A stretch of DNA of 64,000 nucleotides from Burkholderia sp. Ac-20365 (GCF_017104715.1 NZ_JAAGPI010000018.1:90883-154882); one strand, 5' to 3'; shown: positions 26,482 to 36,468, counted from the stretch's first letter. Program-made: numbers and translations. Notes: a model not told the origin generated them from the sequence alone.

Positions 26482-29072
26482 GAACGCCGGCCCCCTGCCA
26501 GCAGCGAAAGGTCGGCCAGCGTGAAGAACACGCCGACGGAACCGGATGCAGCGAGATAGCGCGGCTCCCATTGAGGCTGGAATTTGCTCTTGAAAGCGCG
26601 CAGTCCGCGGAAGTTGTAGAAGCGGCCGCCGAAGCGCCACACGATGTTCGCGAGCCGGTGCCAGCGCGACGCGAGCGGCGTCGGCGACATACCGGAGAAC
26701 GGCGCGATGCCGAGGCTCAGCGAACGGAAACCCGCGTGCTTCAGATGCAGCGCGAGTTGCGTGAACAGATACTCCATCGCATACGGCGACGCCTGCGGCA
26801 CGTGACGCATCACGCCGACGGTCGCTTCCGTATTGAGGTCGGTCGTCATGAACGTGACAAACGCGACGGGCTCGCCGTTCTGACGCACGAGCATCACTGA
26901 TTGCGCGGCAAGATAGTCTTCCGTGAACGCGGCCACCGAGAAGCTCTTCTCACGCGCATCGCGGCTGTCGAGCCAGCCATCGGAAATCGCGCGCAATGTA
27001 CCAATCGATTCGGGCACACGCGCCGGCTCGATCACCTCGACGGCAAAGCCATCGCGTTCGCCGCGCTTCAACGCATAGCGCAGATGCGCGCGGTGCGAGC
27101 CCTTCAGATCGAATTCGTCGAGCACGACATGCGCTTCCTCGCCGAGCTTCATCAGCGTGAGGCCCGCGTCGAGATACAGCGGCAACGCGTTGGCGCGCAC
27201 CTGATAGAACGCCGCGCGGCCACCGTGAGCATGCGCGAGCGCAACGAACTTGCTGATCAGCTCCGCCCATTCCGCGCGCGGACCAACGGGGTCGTGCAGC
27301 GCGGCCCACGTGCGGCCGTATTTCGCGTACATCAGGAATGCCTGACGCGACTCCGAGAACAGGAAGCTCTTGTCGCCCATCAGCGCGAGGCCCGCGTCGC
27401 TGCGTTCCTGTGCGCGAAAGATGCGCGCGGCGTCGTCGAGATCCTGCTTCACGGGCTTTTCGAAGCGACCCGCTGCGGGACGCAGCAATTGCCAGAACGC
27501 GAAGGTCGCGGCGAACAGGCTGGCGGCGAGCGTCGCGCGCAACGCACGCGGCGCGCGCTCGTCGAAGGCGAATTGCCACCACAGGTCGCGCGTATAGGGC
27601 ACGTCGCGGAACGCGAACAGCATCACCCACACGGCGAGCATCAGCACCATCGCCACCGAAACCAGCCAGCCCGCCGTGAAAGGCTCCGAAAACAGCGACG
27701 AGCGGCGGTTGAAGCGCGAGCGTGTCGCGATCAGCAGCACGATCAGCGTCGTCAGCACGCCGGCTTCGACGAACGCGAGACCCTTGGTCAGCGACAGCGC
27801 AAGACTGACGACCGCCAGACCCAGCGTGAGCCACCAGGCGGCATCCAGACGCCGCGACAGCCCGCGCGCAACGAACAGCAGCGCGACGCCGACCACGCTG
27901 CACAGCATCTGAGAGCTTTCGAGCACCCACAGCGGCACGAGATCGCGCAGGATCGCGATACGCTGCCAGAACGCGGGCGTCGCGCTCGAAATCACCAGCA
28001 TGCCGCCGACCACGAAGGTCACGAGGCTCAGGAACAGCGGCGCGAGTTGCGAGACGGTGGCCGCATGATGCAGCGGCAGATGCTTCTTCAGCGCGCGGCC
28101 TTCGAAGCCTGCCAGCAGGCCCGCCGACACGATCAGCGGCAAGCCGAAATAGATCGCGCGGTAGGCGAGCAGCGCGGCGACCATCGAATGCGTCTGCACG
28201 CTGCCGCCCAGTGCGAACACCATCGCCGCCTCGAACACGCCGACGCCGCCAGGCGTATGACCGATCAAACCGAGCAGCATCGCCGCCGCATAGATCGTGA
28301 TGAACGACACGAAGCTCACGTGCGCGTGCGGCAGCAGCGCCCACAGCGCGAGGCCGGCGGCGACGACATCGAGCACCGCCAGCAGCACCTGTTCGATGAA
28401 ATCGCGACGCGCGGGAATGTCAAATGACAGCCAGTTCCAGCGCGTGCGGATCTGGCGCGTGGTCTTGCCGCAAGCGAGCGTCATCAGACCGAGCACGGTC
28501 AGCAGCGCCGCGCCGCCCCAGGCGAGCGCGCCCGTCGGGCTGTGCAGCATCGGCGCGAGCGTGCGCGCGTCGCACAGCATGCCGAGCGCCGTCATCAGAA
28601 CGAGGGCCAAAGCCAGCGACACACTGGTAAACACCGTCATGCGGCCAATCTGTGCCGGCGTTACCTCGGCAACGGCGTAAACGCGCGCGCGCACCGCGCC
28701 GCCCGTCAGCGCGCCGAAGCCGGTCGCGTTGCCGAGCGCCGAGCCCGCCGTCGCGCCGATCCACAGCGCCGCGCGCGGCACCGCTTTGCCGACGTAGCGC
28801 AGGCCGACAGCATCGCGACCAACGAGTGCGATATAGCTGAGAATCGTCGCGCCAAGCGCCGCCGACCATTCGCCCGCCGTCAGATGCCGCAGATGGCGGA
28901 TCACCGAGCGGTAGTCGACAGCCTGCGACAGATGCTGCAATACGATCAGCAGCAGCACGCAGACGCCGAGCGACAGCACAGGCGACAACACGCTCCGGCT
29001 GCTCGCCGCGGCAAATGCGCGCTTGAGCAGCGCGGCAGCGCGGCTGAAAAACGGACGGGGATGGTCAGACAT
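26478..29072 (-). CDS. mprF: lysylphosphatidylglycerol synthase/flippase
   Basis: An 864-residue membrane protein. An N-terminal block of about a dozen or more TM helices (about 25-520) acts as flippase, and a cytosolic DUF2156 GNAT-like domain (about 540-850; FSVAAFTEDYLAAQ and SLSLGIAPFSGM) transfers lysine from Lys-tRNA to phosphatidylglycerol. Length matches LpiA/MprF. The product makes the membrane less anionic and raises resistance to cationic peptides and acid. The gene is the first of the mprF-acvB pair, transcribed leftward from a long intergenic region. Confidence 0.92.
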   Translation of the reverse strand: MSDHPRPFFSRAAALLKRAFAAASSRSVLSPVLSLGVCVLLLIVLQHLSQAVDYRSVIRHLRHLTAGEWSAALGATILSYIALVGRDAVGLRYVGKAVPRAALWIGATAGSALGNATGFGALTGGAVRARVYAVAEVTPAQIGRMTVFTSVSLALALVLMTALGMLCDARTLAPMLHSPTGALAWGGAALLTVLGLMTLACGKTTRQIRTRWNWLSFDIPARRDFIEQVLLAVLDVVAAGLALWALLPHAHVSFVSFITIYAAAMLLGLIGHTPGGVGVFEAAMVFALGGSVQTHSMVAALLAYRAIYFGLPLIVSAGLLAGFEGRALKKHLPLHHAATVSQLAPLFLSLVTFVVGGMLVISSATPAFWQRIAILRDLVPLWVLESSQMLCSVVGVALLFVARGLSRRLDAAWWLTLGLAVVSLALSLTKGLAFVEAGVLTTLIVLLIATRSRFNRRSSLFSEPFTAGWLVSVAMVLMLAVWVMLFAFRDVPYTRDLWWQFAFDERAPRALRATLAASLFAATFAFWQLLRPAAGRFEKPVKQDLDDAARIFRAQERSDAGLALMGDKSFLFSESRQAFLMYAKYGRTWAALHDPVGPRAEWAELISKFVALAHAHGGRAAFYQVRANALPLYLDAGLTLMKLGEEAHVVLDEFDLKGSHRAHLRYALKRGERDGFAVEVIEPARVPESIGTLRAISDGWLDSRDAREKSFSVAAFTEDYLAAQSVMLVRQNGEPVAFVTFMTTDLNTEATVGVMRHVPQASPYAMEYLFTQLALHLKHAGFRSLSLGIAPFSGMSPTPLASRWHRLANIVWRFGGRFYNFRGLRAFKSKFQPQWEPRYLAASGSVGVFFTLADLSLLAGGRRS

Positions 29073-29778
29073 GGATGAATCCGGGTGTTGCCTGATGCAG
29101 CAGCAATGGTCTCGTTGCTACTGCATCGAATGAGGTTGGATTTCGGAGCGCGCCGGACGTTTTAACCGTCCTGATCTCGCCTGTTTCAACTCTTTACAAA
29201 TGGACAACGGCAATTTGCCCAAAAGGTTGACACCGGGAGCAACCCGGAGGCGATTTTTTGCAGTTTTCGCTTAAGAAATCCTGATGTGAGTGAAATTCGA
29301 CCTGAAAACGAGTCGAAATTTCCGATGCGCCGAAGCAGCGCCGCTTGCCAGATCGCCTCGCGCCGCGCAGCCACGGGCCGCATGACGGCTTGCTTTCCGG
29401 CCAGCGCCCGGGCCGCCGGTGTACCGGCTGGTACAAACCCCGACGGCATTTGCACCGGGTTCCAGCCACGCGAGCAGGGCTGCACGATACCAGATTTGAC
29501 ATTACGTTTAGCCTTATCGAACGTTCGATGGGCTTTCAAAGCCCTACGAATCGTCAACGGACGCGCTGTGGAAACCGGCTGTTTCTCTTCATATCAGGGT
29601 CGCGCGGCCGCATGTGAGCAGCGCCACCCAACTTCCTGCCGCATGTCAGTTGCTGGCGAACCAACACTTTTCCGGCCCCTCTCCCGCAGTACCCTGTGCC
29701 ATCAAGCCTCAGACAAATTGGCATGTTCGATGCCTTGTGACAGGTGCGCCAATCGCTGCGCCCCGCAAGGAGACCCGC
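29073..29778. other. 706-bp intergenic region between mprF and the TPR gene
   Basis: No gene is convincing. It holds a perfect palindrome GGGCTTT-C-AAAGCCC at 29530-29544, and a CCGGG-agcaa-CCCGG hairpin at 29233-29247 followed by a T6 tract (29253-29258), which looks like a weak rightward terminator with no gene before it. The promoters of mprF (left) and the TPR gene (right) must lie here. Confidence 0.5.
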
Positions 29779-31428
29779 ATGAAACCCCTCGACACCCCGC
29801 TCGCCTCGCTGCTCTGGGCGGCGGTCCGGTTCCTGTGCCGTCACGTGCTGTATCTCGGCATCGTGCTGCCGCTGATCCTCGTCGCCGCGTTCTATCTCGG
29901 GCCGCGCATCATCGCGCTGTGCGGCGCGTGGTTCGATCCGTTGACGCTCGTCCAGCCGATCGAGGTTTCCGACGATTTCCGGCGCCAAGGCTATACCGAT
30001 CAGACCTTGCAACACCTGCTAGTCGATACCCTCAGCGATCTGCGCAAGGAAGCCGAATCCGTCACGCCCGCCAACGACACCGAGCACGTCCTCTCCGAAT
30101 TCAAGCTGCCCGACTTCACCGTGCCGGGAACGGGACTGTCGATCCGTCCGATGATCGAATTTGCGCGCACGCTGCTCAAGCGCGATTCGTCGGTGTATGG
30201 GACCGTGGTCGGCTCGCCGTCGTCATTTGCGGTGATGCTCACGCTGCGCGACCCGGATGGCCGCACCGTCGCGCTCGGCAACGACGTGCCGCCCGACACG
30301 GGTGGCAAGCCGAACGTGACCAACGAATCGCAGGCGATGCGCGTTGCGCTGCGCCAGGCCGCGATGACGATACTTCAGCATCAGAGCCCGCTGCTGCACG
30401 CGTCGTATCTGACGCAGATGGAGCAGAAGCGCTGCCTGAAAGGCGACGCGCCGTGCCAGTTCGACGACGTGCGCGAGCGCTTCGCGCAGATCGCAGCGGG
30501 TTCGGGCCGCGATGCATCGGGCGCGTCGAAGGAGGACGCCGCATGGGCGATGCTCGCGCTGTCCAAGCTCGACACCTATGCGCGCGACTACGAAGGCTCG
30601 ATCCGTCACGCCCGCGCGATCGTCGAGAGGAGCGAAGAACTGTATTCATGGCAGCCCGCGCGCCCCTGGGCGTATTACAACTGGGGGGTCGCGCTGACGG
30701 ACATGGGTTGCTACCAGCAGGCGGCCGACGTGCTCAGGCGCGCAGTCGAACTTCACAAGGACTACGCGCCCGCTCACAACGCGCTGGCTCGCGCCTGGCT
30801 TGCGCTGGCGCAAAAGCCGACGCTGGCGGGCGGCGGGCCGCAATCACACGACTATCGCGCGGCCGCCGTGCGTGAATTGCGCATCGCGATCGAGAAAAGC
30901 CCCGGCTATCAGGAGGCGTATGTGAATCTCGGCGACGCGCTGCGCCTGCCGTCGATGAAAACGGGCCTTGTTTCTGCGACTTCGCTCGATGAAGCACGCG
31001 ACGCGTATCGCACCGCCGTTGCGTTGGACATCGATAACGCGGGCCGCGCCTATGAGCGACTGGTCACGCTGAGCGACCGCGCGTTCGTGAAGGTCGCCTC
31101 GCGCATCACGCGCAGCCGCACGCAATGCGCGACGGGCATGGCGCGCTCGCTGCTCGAATCGTGGGGTTGCAGCGACGCGCAGATCGAAGCAGGCGCGGAT
31201 CAGGACTCGGCCGATGTGCAACCCGTGGCACTGCGTGCCGCCACGAGCAGCCAGATCTGCAGCAAGCCCGAACTGGCACTGCCTGCAACGACACCTGCCG
31301 GCGGGGTGAATAAAGCCAGCCGCATCATCGAAGTGAAGAACGTCGACGATATGTCGAAACCACGGGACGTCGCACCCGGTCACGCCGATCCGATCCGCAA
31401 AGCGATTGCGCAGCAGCAACGCGGCTGA
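29779..31428 (+). CDS. membrane-anchored TPR-repeat protein, hypothetical
   Basis: A 549-residue protein with one N-terminal TM helix (about residues 22-45) and a mainly periplasmic body. The middle (about 280-420) contains TPR-like helices: WAMLALSKLDTYARDYEGSI, YYNWGVALTDMGCYQQAADVL and YAPAHNALARAWLALAQ. The C-terminal part is low in recognisable motifs. AAGGAG lies just before the ATG at 29779; the frame is open further upstream without support. It stands alone, with a strong terminator right after it. It probably scaffolds an envelope complex; no specific function is supported. Confidence 0.75.
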   Translation: MKPLDTPLASLLWAAVRFLCRHVLYLGIVLPLILVAAFYLGPRIIALCGAWFDPLTLVQPIEVSDDFRRQGYTDQTLQHLLVDTLSDLRKEAESVTPANDTEHVLSEFKLPDFTVPGTGLSIRPMIEFARTLLKRDSSVYGTVVGSPSSFAVMLTLRDPDGRTVALGNDVPPDTGGKPNVTNESQAMRVALRQAAMTILQHQSPLLHASYLTQMEQKRCLKGDAPCQFDDVRERFAQIAAGSGRDASGASKEDAAWAMLALSKLDTYARDYEGSIRHARAIVERSEELYSWQPARPWAYYNWGVALTDMGCYQQAADVLRRAVELHKDYAPAHNALARAWLALAQKPTLAGGGPQSHDYRAAAVRELRIAIEKSPGYQEAYVNLGDALRLPSMKTGLVSATSLDEARDAYRTAVALDIDNAGRAYERLVTLSDRAFVKVASRITRSRTQCATGMARSLLESWGCSDAQIEAGADQDSADVQPVALRAATSSQICSKPELALPATTPAGGVNKASRIIEVKNVDDMSKPRDVAPGHADPIRKAIAQQQRG

Positions 31429-31443
31429 AAGCGCACAAAGAGA

Positions 31444-31474
31444 AAGGCCCCGTTCGCAATGCGAGCGGGGCCTT
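31444..31474. terminator. bidirectional terminator between TPR gene and emrB
   Basis: AAGGCCCCG ... CGGGGCCTT forms a 9-bp GC-rich stem (with further CGC/GCG pairing inside) between two converging genes. A and T tracts lie on the two sides, so it can end transcription from both. Confidence 0.8.
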
Positions 31475-31496
31475 CTCCCTTCAACGTAACGCCAGA

Positions 31497-33056
31497 TCAG
31501 TGCGCGCCTGCCGCCGCAGCGCCGCCACCACCGCCCTTGCGTGGCTTCGTCAGCCAGATCAGCGGAATGATCACGATGAAGATCACCGCCGACAACCAGA
31601 AGATATCGTTCAGGCCGAGCATCGCAGCCTGCGCATTCAGCGAGCGCTCGAAGAACGCAACCGCCTGATCCATGTTGCCGCCGAGCGCCGAGTGAATCGT
31701 ATTGAGCGCGTTCGCGTAATCGGGGTTGTTCACGCTCGACTGTTCCGCGAGTTGCGCGTGATGCAGGATCGTCCGGTTGTTCCAGCCCGTCGAGATCAGC
31801 GACGTCCCCACGCCGCCCGCGAAGATCCGCGCAAAATTCGACAGACCCGCCGCAGCCGGAATTTTTTCAGCGGGCAGGCCCGACAGGATGATCGCCGTCA
31901 ACGGCACGAAGAACAGCGCGGTCGGAATGCCTTGCAGCAGCGTCGGCAGAATCAGCGTCCATTGATCGACGCCCGTCGTGTATTGCGAGCGCATGAAGAA
32001 CACGCCTGCGTAGCCGAGAAAAGCGAGTGTGGCGAGCACACGTGCATCGGAGCGCGGCATGATCTTCGCCATCACGGGCGCGAGCAGCACGGCGAAGATA
32101 CCGAGCGGCGCTGTGACAAGACCTGCATCCACCGAACGATAGCCCAGATAGCCCTGAATCCACTGCGGCAAGATCACGAGGTTCGCAAAGAACACTGCAT
32201 ACGCGACTGAAATCGCAATCGTGCCGCCACGGAAGTTCTGCACCGCAAAGAGCCGCAGATCGACGACCGGGTTCTTCTCCGTGAACTCCCAGATCAGGAA
32301 GAAGATAAAGCTGACCGCCGCGACTACCGCGAGCACGCAGATCACGGGCGAGCTGAACCAGTCCAGATCTTTGCCCTTGTCGAGCATGATCTGCAGCGAT
32401 GCAACCCAGACGACCAGCGACAACAGGCCGATCTTGTCGATGGGCAGCTTGCGCGTCTGCGATTCGCGGTCGCGATAGAGCATCCACGTCACGCCAGCGG
32501 CAAAGATGCCAACGGGAATGTTGATGTAGAAGATCCACGACCAGCTATAGCTGTCGGTGATCCAGCCGCCGAGCGCAGGACCTGCAATCGGGCCAACGGT
32601 CGCCGTCATCGCCCACAGCGACAGTGCCGTCGAGCTTTTCTCCTTCGGATACGAAGCGAGCAGAATGGCCTGCGAAAGCGGCGTCAACGGTCCCGCCACC
32701 AGCCCCTGCAAGATGCGCGCAGCGAGCAGCACAGTCAGATTCGGCGCGATGCCGCACAACCACGACGAAAACACGAACAGCAGGATCGAGACCACGAACA
32801 GCTTGATCTGGCCGACGCGTTGCGTAAGCCAGCCCGTCAGCGGAATGGCGATGGCATTGGCCGCGGAAAACAGCGTGATCACCCACGTGCCTTCGTCGAC
32901 GGAGACGCCGAGGTTGCCGGAGATGGTTGGAATCGCAACGTTCGCGATGGACGAATCCAGCACGTTCATGAACGTCGCGAGCGCGACGGCGAGTGTCGCG
33001 AGGACCAGCTTGCCGCCGGTGAACGGGGCCGGTGCAGTTTGCGTCGAGGGATTCAT
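31497..33056 (-). CDS. emrB: DHA2-family MFS multidrug efflux permease, EmrB type
   Basis: A 519-residue, 14-TM drug:H+ antiporter. LDSSIANVAIPTISGNL in helix 1 is the DHA2 motif, GWLTQRVGQIKLF the MFS loop, and GPALGGWITDSYSWSWIFYINIPVGI motif C and beyond. A glycine/alanine-rich C-terminus ends the protein. The ATG at 33056 starts MNPSTQT. It is the last gene of the efflux operon with the HlyD-type adaptor and NodT-type outer-membrane channel. A copy of the 17-bp MarR-type motif stands between emrA and this start. Confidence 0.91.
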   Translation of the reverse strand: MNPSTQTAPAPFTGGKLVLATLAVALATFMNVLDSSIANVAIPTISGNLGVSVDEGTWVITLFSAANAIAIPLTGWLTQRVGQIKLFVVSILLFVFSSWLCGIAPNLTVLLAARILQGLVAGPLTPLSQAILLASYPKEKSSTALSLWAMTATVGPIAGPALGGWITDSYSWSWIFYINIPVGIFAAGVTWMLYRDRESQTRKLPIDKIGLLSLVVWVASLQIMLDKGKDLDWFSSPVICVLAVVAAVSFIFFLIWEFTEKNPVVDLRLFAVQNFRGGTIAISVAYAVFFANLVILPQWIQGYLGYRSVDAGLVTAPLGIFAVLLAPVMAKIMPRSDARVLATLAFLGYAGVFFMRSQYTTGVDQWTLILPTLLQGIPTALFFVPLTAIILSGLPAEKIPAAAGLSNFARIFAGGVGTSLISTGWNNRTILHHAQLAEQSSVNNPDYANALNTIHSALGGNMDQAVAFFERSLNAQAAMLGLNDIFWLSAVIFIVIIPLIWLTKPRKGGGGGAAAAGAH

Positions 33057-33069
33057 GGCGCTTTCTTTA

Positions 33070-33086
33070 TCTGACCTGTCAGGTAA
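33070..33086 (-). promoter_or_regulatory. MarR-type operator motif, site 1 (between emrA and emrB)
   Basis: On the minus strand TTACCTGACAGGTCAGA, with CTGAC/GTCAG arms, 14 bases upstream of the emrB start. It shares its register with three other copies at 35988, 36500 and 37111. Its position inside the operon suggests either a local emrB promoter or a relic of rearrangement. Confidence 0.6.
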
Positions 33087-33131
33087 TTGCATAGACGAGG
33101 ACGCGTTGGTGTGCGCGTCCTCTGCTTCGGC

Positions 33132-34442
33132 TTAGCCGGCGTGCGGCGCGGTAACGGCCTTATCGGAGGCGTCGCGCTTCGCGAGCGGCGCCCGCGCCGT
33201 GTCATGCGACGCCGCGCGCGTCGGCACCATGTTCTGCGCGATGATCCGGTCGATCTCGGCATCGGCCTGCGCGCCGTATTGCGCGAATACATCCGTGCGA
33301 TAAGTCGTGTTCATCGCGGCGCCGAGTTGCGGCCCCGTGTTGTCGCGCGTGTCGACGTCGACATCCATCGAAAGACCGATACGCAGCGGGTGCGCTTCGA
33401 GTTCCTTCTGATCGAGCTGGATACGCGCGGGCAGACGCTGCACGACCTTGATCCAGTTGCCCGTTGCGTTCTGCGCGGGCAGCGTCGCGAACGCGCTGCC
33501 CGTGCCCGCCGAAAAGCCCACCACGCGGCCGTGATACTCCACCTTGCTGCCGTACACGTCGGCCGTCAGCGTAACGGGCTGACCGATGCGCATGTTGCGC
33601 AACTGGCTTTCCTTGTAGTTCGCATCGACCCACACGCCGTCGAGCGGCACCACGGCCATCAACGGCGTACCCGGCGATACGCGCTGGCCGACCTGCACCG
33701 AGCGCTTCGCCACGTAACCGGTGACGGGCGCGGGCAGCGTGTTGCGCGCATACGCGAGGTACGCGTCGCGCACCTTCGAGGCGGCGGCCTGCACGTTCGG
33801 GTGTTCGGCGACCGTGGTGCGATCGGTCAACGCGCGGTTCGCTTCGGCCTGCTGGCGCGCGGCGTCGAGCGCGGCCTGCGCGGCCGTCACGGCGTCGCGT
33901 GCATGCGCGATGTCTTCCATCGACACAGCGCCCGTGCTGGCGACCGCCTGACGACGACGCAAATCGTCCTGTGCACGCGCCAGGTCGGATTGCTTCTGCG
34001 CGACATTCGCTGCGTAGAAATCGTTGTTCACGTATAGGCCGCTCACCTGGCGCACGGTCTGGCCGAGCGTCGCTTCGGCGTTGCCCAGCGCGATCTTCGC
34101 ATCGGCATTGTCGAGCGTGACGACCGGGTCGCCTGCCTTCACGATCTGCGTATCGTCCGCGTTCACGGCGATCACCGTGCCCGTCACTTGCGGCGTCAGT
34201 TGCACGAGATTGCCGCTGACGTACGCGTCGTCGGTGGACTCGTGGTAGCGCGCGTAGGTCATGTAGTACGCGCCATACGCCGCCGACGACACAACCACGG
34301 CCACGCCCAGCAGCGCGAGCATCAGCTTGCGCTTGCGCGTGTTCGGCTCGCCTGAAGCAGCGGCCGCAGGCTTCGTTGCCGAGTCCTGCTTCGCGCCCGG
34401 CGTTTGCGTCGTTTCGCGATCGGTGGTTTCGACTTCGCTCAT
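33132..34442 (-). CDS. emrA: HlyD-family membrane fusion protein, EmrA type
   Basis: A 436-residue periplasmic adaptor with a Ser/Ala/Lys-rich cytosolic N-terminus, one TM helix (about 40-62), then a lipoyl-like half-motif STDDAYVSGNLVQLTPQVTGTV, a long coiled coil (about 130-250), and a beta-barrel part with GVWVDANYKESQLRNMRIGQPV. The C-terminus extends about 60 residues past the usual end. It links the EmrB pump to the outer-membrane channel encoded upstream. The gap to the channel gene is 34 bp. Confidence 0.9.
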   Translation of the reverse strand: MSEVETTDRETTQTPGAKQDSATKPAAAASGEPNTRKRKLMLALLGVAVVVSSAAYGAYYMTYARYHESTDDAYVSGNLVQLTPQVTGTVIAVNADDTQIVKAGDPVVTLDNADAKIALGNAEATLGQTVRQVSGLYVNNDFYAANVAQKQSDLARAQDDLRRRQAVASTGAVSMEDIAHARDAVTAAQAALDAARQQAEANRALTDRTTVAEHPNVQAAASKVRDAYLAYARNTLPAPVTGYVAKRSVQVGQRVSPGTPLMAVVPLDGVWVDANYKESQLRNMRIGQPVTLTADVYGSKVEYHGRVVGFSAGTGSAFATLPAQNATGNWIKVVQRLPARIQLDQKELEAHPLRIGLSMDVDVDTRDNTGPQLGAAMNTTYRTDVFAQYGAQADAEIDRIIAQNMVPTRAASHDTARAPLAKRDASDKAVTAPHAG

Positions 34443-34476
34443 TATCTATTCTCCTGGCAGTTCGATCGGTGGCCGC

Positions 34477-35985
34477 TCAATGCGCGGCGGCGGAAGACGT
34501 TTCGGTGGCAGACGCGACGCGCGCGTTCTGATCTTCATTCGATGCATCGACAAAACCGCCGCCCAGCGCGGACGCAAGCGCGATCTGCTGGTCGCGGCGA
34601 TCCATGCGCAGATTCGCGACGGCCTGATCGGCGGAGAGCGCGTTCACATCGGCGTTCAATACGGTCAGCTGGTTCGTAAGCCCCGCCTTGTATTGCACGA
34701 GCGCGAGCTGGTCGGCCTGACGCGCGGCGGTCTGCGCGGTCTGCGCATCGACAAGCTGTCCGTCCGTCGAGCGCACGCCGGCGAGTTGCGTGGCGACTTC
34801 GCTCAATGCAGTCACGAGCGTCTGGTTATAGGTCGCAACCGCATAGTCGAAATCCGCGTAACGGCCCTTCAGCTGCGCGCGCAGTTCGCCCGCGTCGAAG
34901 ATCGGCAGATGGATCGCGGGGCCGACCGACGCCGTACGGCTCGCTGCCGTCAGAAAGCGGCCGAAACCGAACGCGTCGAGACCGAGCGCGGCGCTCAGGT
35001 TGATGTCGGGATAGAACTCAGCCTTGGCTTCCTTCACGTCGTGCGTCTGCGCATCGACGCGCCAGCGCGCGGCCACGATGTCCGGGCGGCGGCTCACGAG
35101 ATCGGCGGGCAGGTTGTCGGGCAGTTTCACGTCGTCGCCGATGCCGAGCGTCGGGCGCGCAAGCTGCAAGCCACGGTCCGGACCCGCGCCGATCAGCGCG
35201 GCGATCTGGTATCGCGTCGTGAGAATCTGTCCGTCCAGCGACTTCAGCGCGGCACGGCTCGTCGCGAGATTCGCCTGCGCGGTCTTACGCTCCACTTCGG
35301 TGTCGAGCCCCGTCGCAATACGCCCCGCCGTAATGCGGTCGATCTGCTCGCGCTGCGCGATCTCCTGCTGCGCGATATCGCGCAGCGCATAGAGACGCGC
35401 AAGCTGGTTATACGTACGGGCAATCGAGGTCGTCAGTGTCAGCTTCACGACTTCCGCGTCCGCCTGGCTCGCCTGCAACTGCGAGATCGCCGCCTTCAGT
35501 GCTTCGCGGTTCTTGCCCCACAGGTCGAGATCGTACGAAGCGCTCAGCAGCCCCTTGTTCTCCGTCTGCCACGAGCCGCCGGTCGGCGGCGGCACGAGCG
35601 CGGTGCCTGAAAATTGCTGGCGTGTGAGCGAGTAGCTTGCATCGACGCGCGGCATCGTGCTCGCCTTCGCGGTTTCGCTATACGCCGAGGCCGCCGCCAC
35701 GCGAGCACGCGCCTGCTCGAGCGTCGGGCTGCTCTTCAGCGCTTCGTCGATCAGCGCCTTCAGTTGCGCGTCGCCGAACTGGTCGGCCCAGTTCGCGGCA
35801 GGCCAATGCCCCTGTTCAGCGGGAATGCTCTGCTGCGTTGCATACTGCTGCGGCTCGGCCGTCTTTGCGTCGCTGTGGATGCCGGCATAGTTCACGCATG
35901 CCGACAGTACCGCAGCAAACATCGCCGTGACGCCCACTTTTAGCGCCCGCGAAGCGTGTCGTCTGACATTTATTTGATTGCTCAT
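34477..35985 (-). CDS. NodT/OprM-family outer-membrane efflux lipoprotein
   Basis: A 502-residue TolC-like channel. The lipobox AVLSAC places the lipidated Cys near residue 30. Two OEP repeats follow, with SYDLDLWGKNREALKAA in the first and ARLQ/DLVSRRPDIVAARWRVDA between them. The start at ATG 35985 (MSNQINV) is preferred; an upstream in-frame ATG at 36024 would put the operator inside the gene. It is the first structural gene of the efflux operon and follows the MarR gene by 45 bp on the same strand. Confidence 0.88.
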   Translation of the reverse strand: MSNQINVRRHASRALKVGVTAMFAAVLSACVNYAGIHSDAKTAEPQQYATQQSIPAEQGHWPAANWADQFGDAQLKALIDEALKSSPTLEQARARVAAASAYSETAKASTMPRVDASYSLTRQQFSGTALVPPPTGGSWQTENKGLLSASYDLDLWGKNREALKAAISQLQASQADAEVVKLTLTTSIARTYNQLARLYALRDIAQQEIAQREQIDRITAGRIATGLDTEVERKTAQANLATSRAALKSLDGQILTTRYQIAALIGAGPDRGLQLARPTLGIGDDVKLPDNLPADLVSRRPDIVAARWRVDAQTHDVKEAKAEFYPDINLSAALGLDAFGFGRFLTAASRTASVGPAIHLPIFDAGELRAQLKGRYADFDYAVATYNQTLVTALSEVATQLAGVRSTDGQLVDAQTAQTAARQADQLALVQYKAGLTNQLTVLNADVNALSADQAVANLRMDRRDQQIALASALGGGFVDASNEDQNARVASATETSSAAAH

Positions 35986-35987
35986 TG

Positions 35988-36004
35988 TCTGACCTATCAG
36001 ATAA
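35988..36004 (-). promoter_or_regulatory. MarR-type operator motif, site 2 (start of the efflux operon)
   Basis: On the minus strand TTATCTGATAGGTCAGA ends two bases before the ATG of the channel gene. A TTGAAC hexamer lies 17 bases upstream of the TCTGAT part, so the motif could cover the -10 region of a promoter that yields a very short leader. Confidence 0.65.
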
Positions 36005-36030
36005 TTGGGTAAAAAAATGTTCAATCGCGC

Positions 36031-36468
36031 TCAGTCATTTAAGAACTTGCCAAGCAGACGGCGCAGTTCGTCGAATTCGTCCCGGGTGAAGCATTGCAGG
36101 CGGGCGTTCAGCACATCGGGCGCGATCTCCGCGATACGCAGCGCAACCTCGCGGCCCGCGCCGGTCAGCTCGAGATTCACGACGCGGCGGTCATCCTGGC
36201 TGCGCGTGCGCGTCAGCATGCCGAGCGTTTCGAGCTTGTCGAGCGTGCGCGTCATCAGCCCCGTGTCGACGCCCAGATGGCGCGACAGCATGACTGGCGT
36301 GGTTTCCGTGCCGCGCAATAGCGACATGAAAATGCCGACGTGGTGCGCCCGCACGTTCAGGCCCTTCACGGCTGCATCCATCTGCACCGTCAACAGATTG
36401 CGCGCCTTGCTGATCGCGAAACCGATGTTGTCGGTCAAATGAAAATCTTCCTTCGAATAGTGCGACAT
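36031..36468 (-). CDS. MarR-family regulator, copy 1
   Basis: A 145-residue winged-HTH protein. The recognition region lies in SRHLGVDTGLMTRTLDKLETLGML and the wing in RSQDDRRVVNLELT. GAGGAG lies 6 bases before the ATG at 36468. It is clearly paralogous to the next MarR gene upstream: same length, many identical blocks such as KARNL, MDAA, GVDTGLMTR/GIDTGLMTR, DDRRVVNL and IAPDVLNARL. It probably represses itself and the efflux operon through the CTGAC/GTCAG sites. Confidence 0.9.
   Translation of the reverse strand: MSHYSKEDFHLTDNIGFAISKARNLLTVQMDAAVKGLNVRAHHVGIFMSLLRGTETTPVMLSRHLGVDTGLMTRTLDKLETLGMLTRTRSQDDRRVVNLELTGAGREVALRIAEIAPDVLNARLQCFTRDEFDELRRLLGKFLND

Noticed and set aside
29233..29258. 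Small hairpin with T6 as a terminator of an unseen RNA gene
   Set aside because: No promoter, conserved fold or gene was seen to its left on the plus strand; the stem is only 5 bp and the T-run is offset by six bases.
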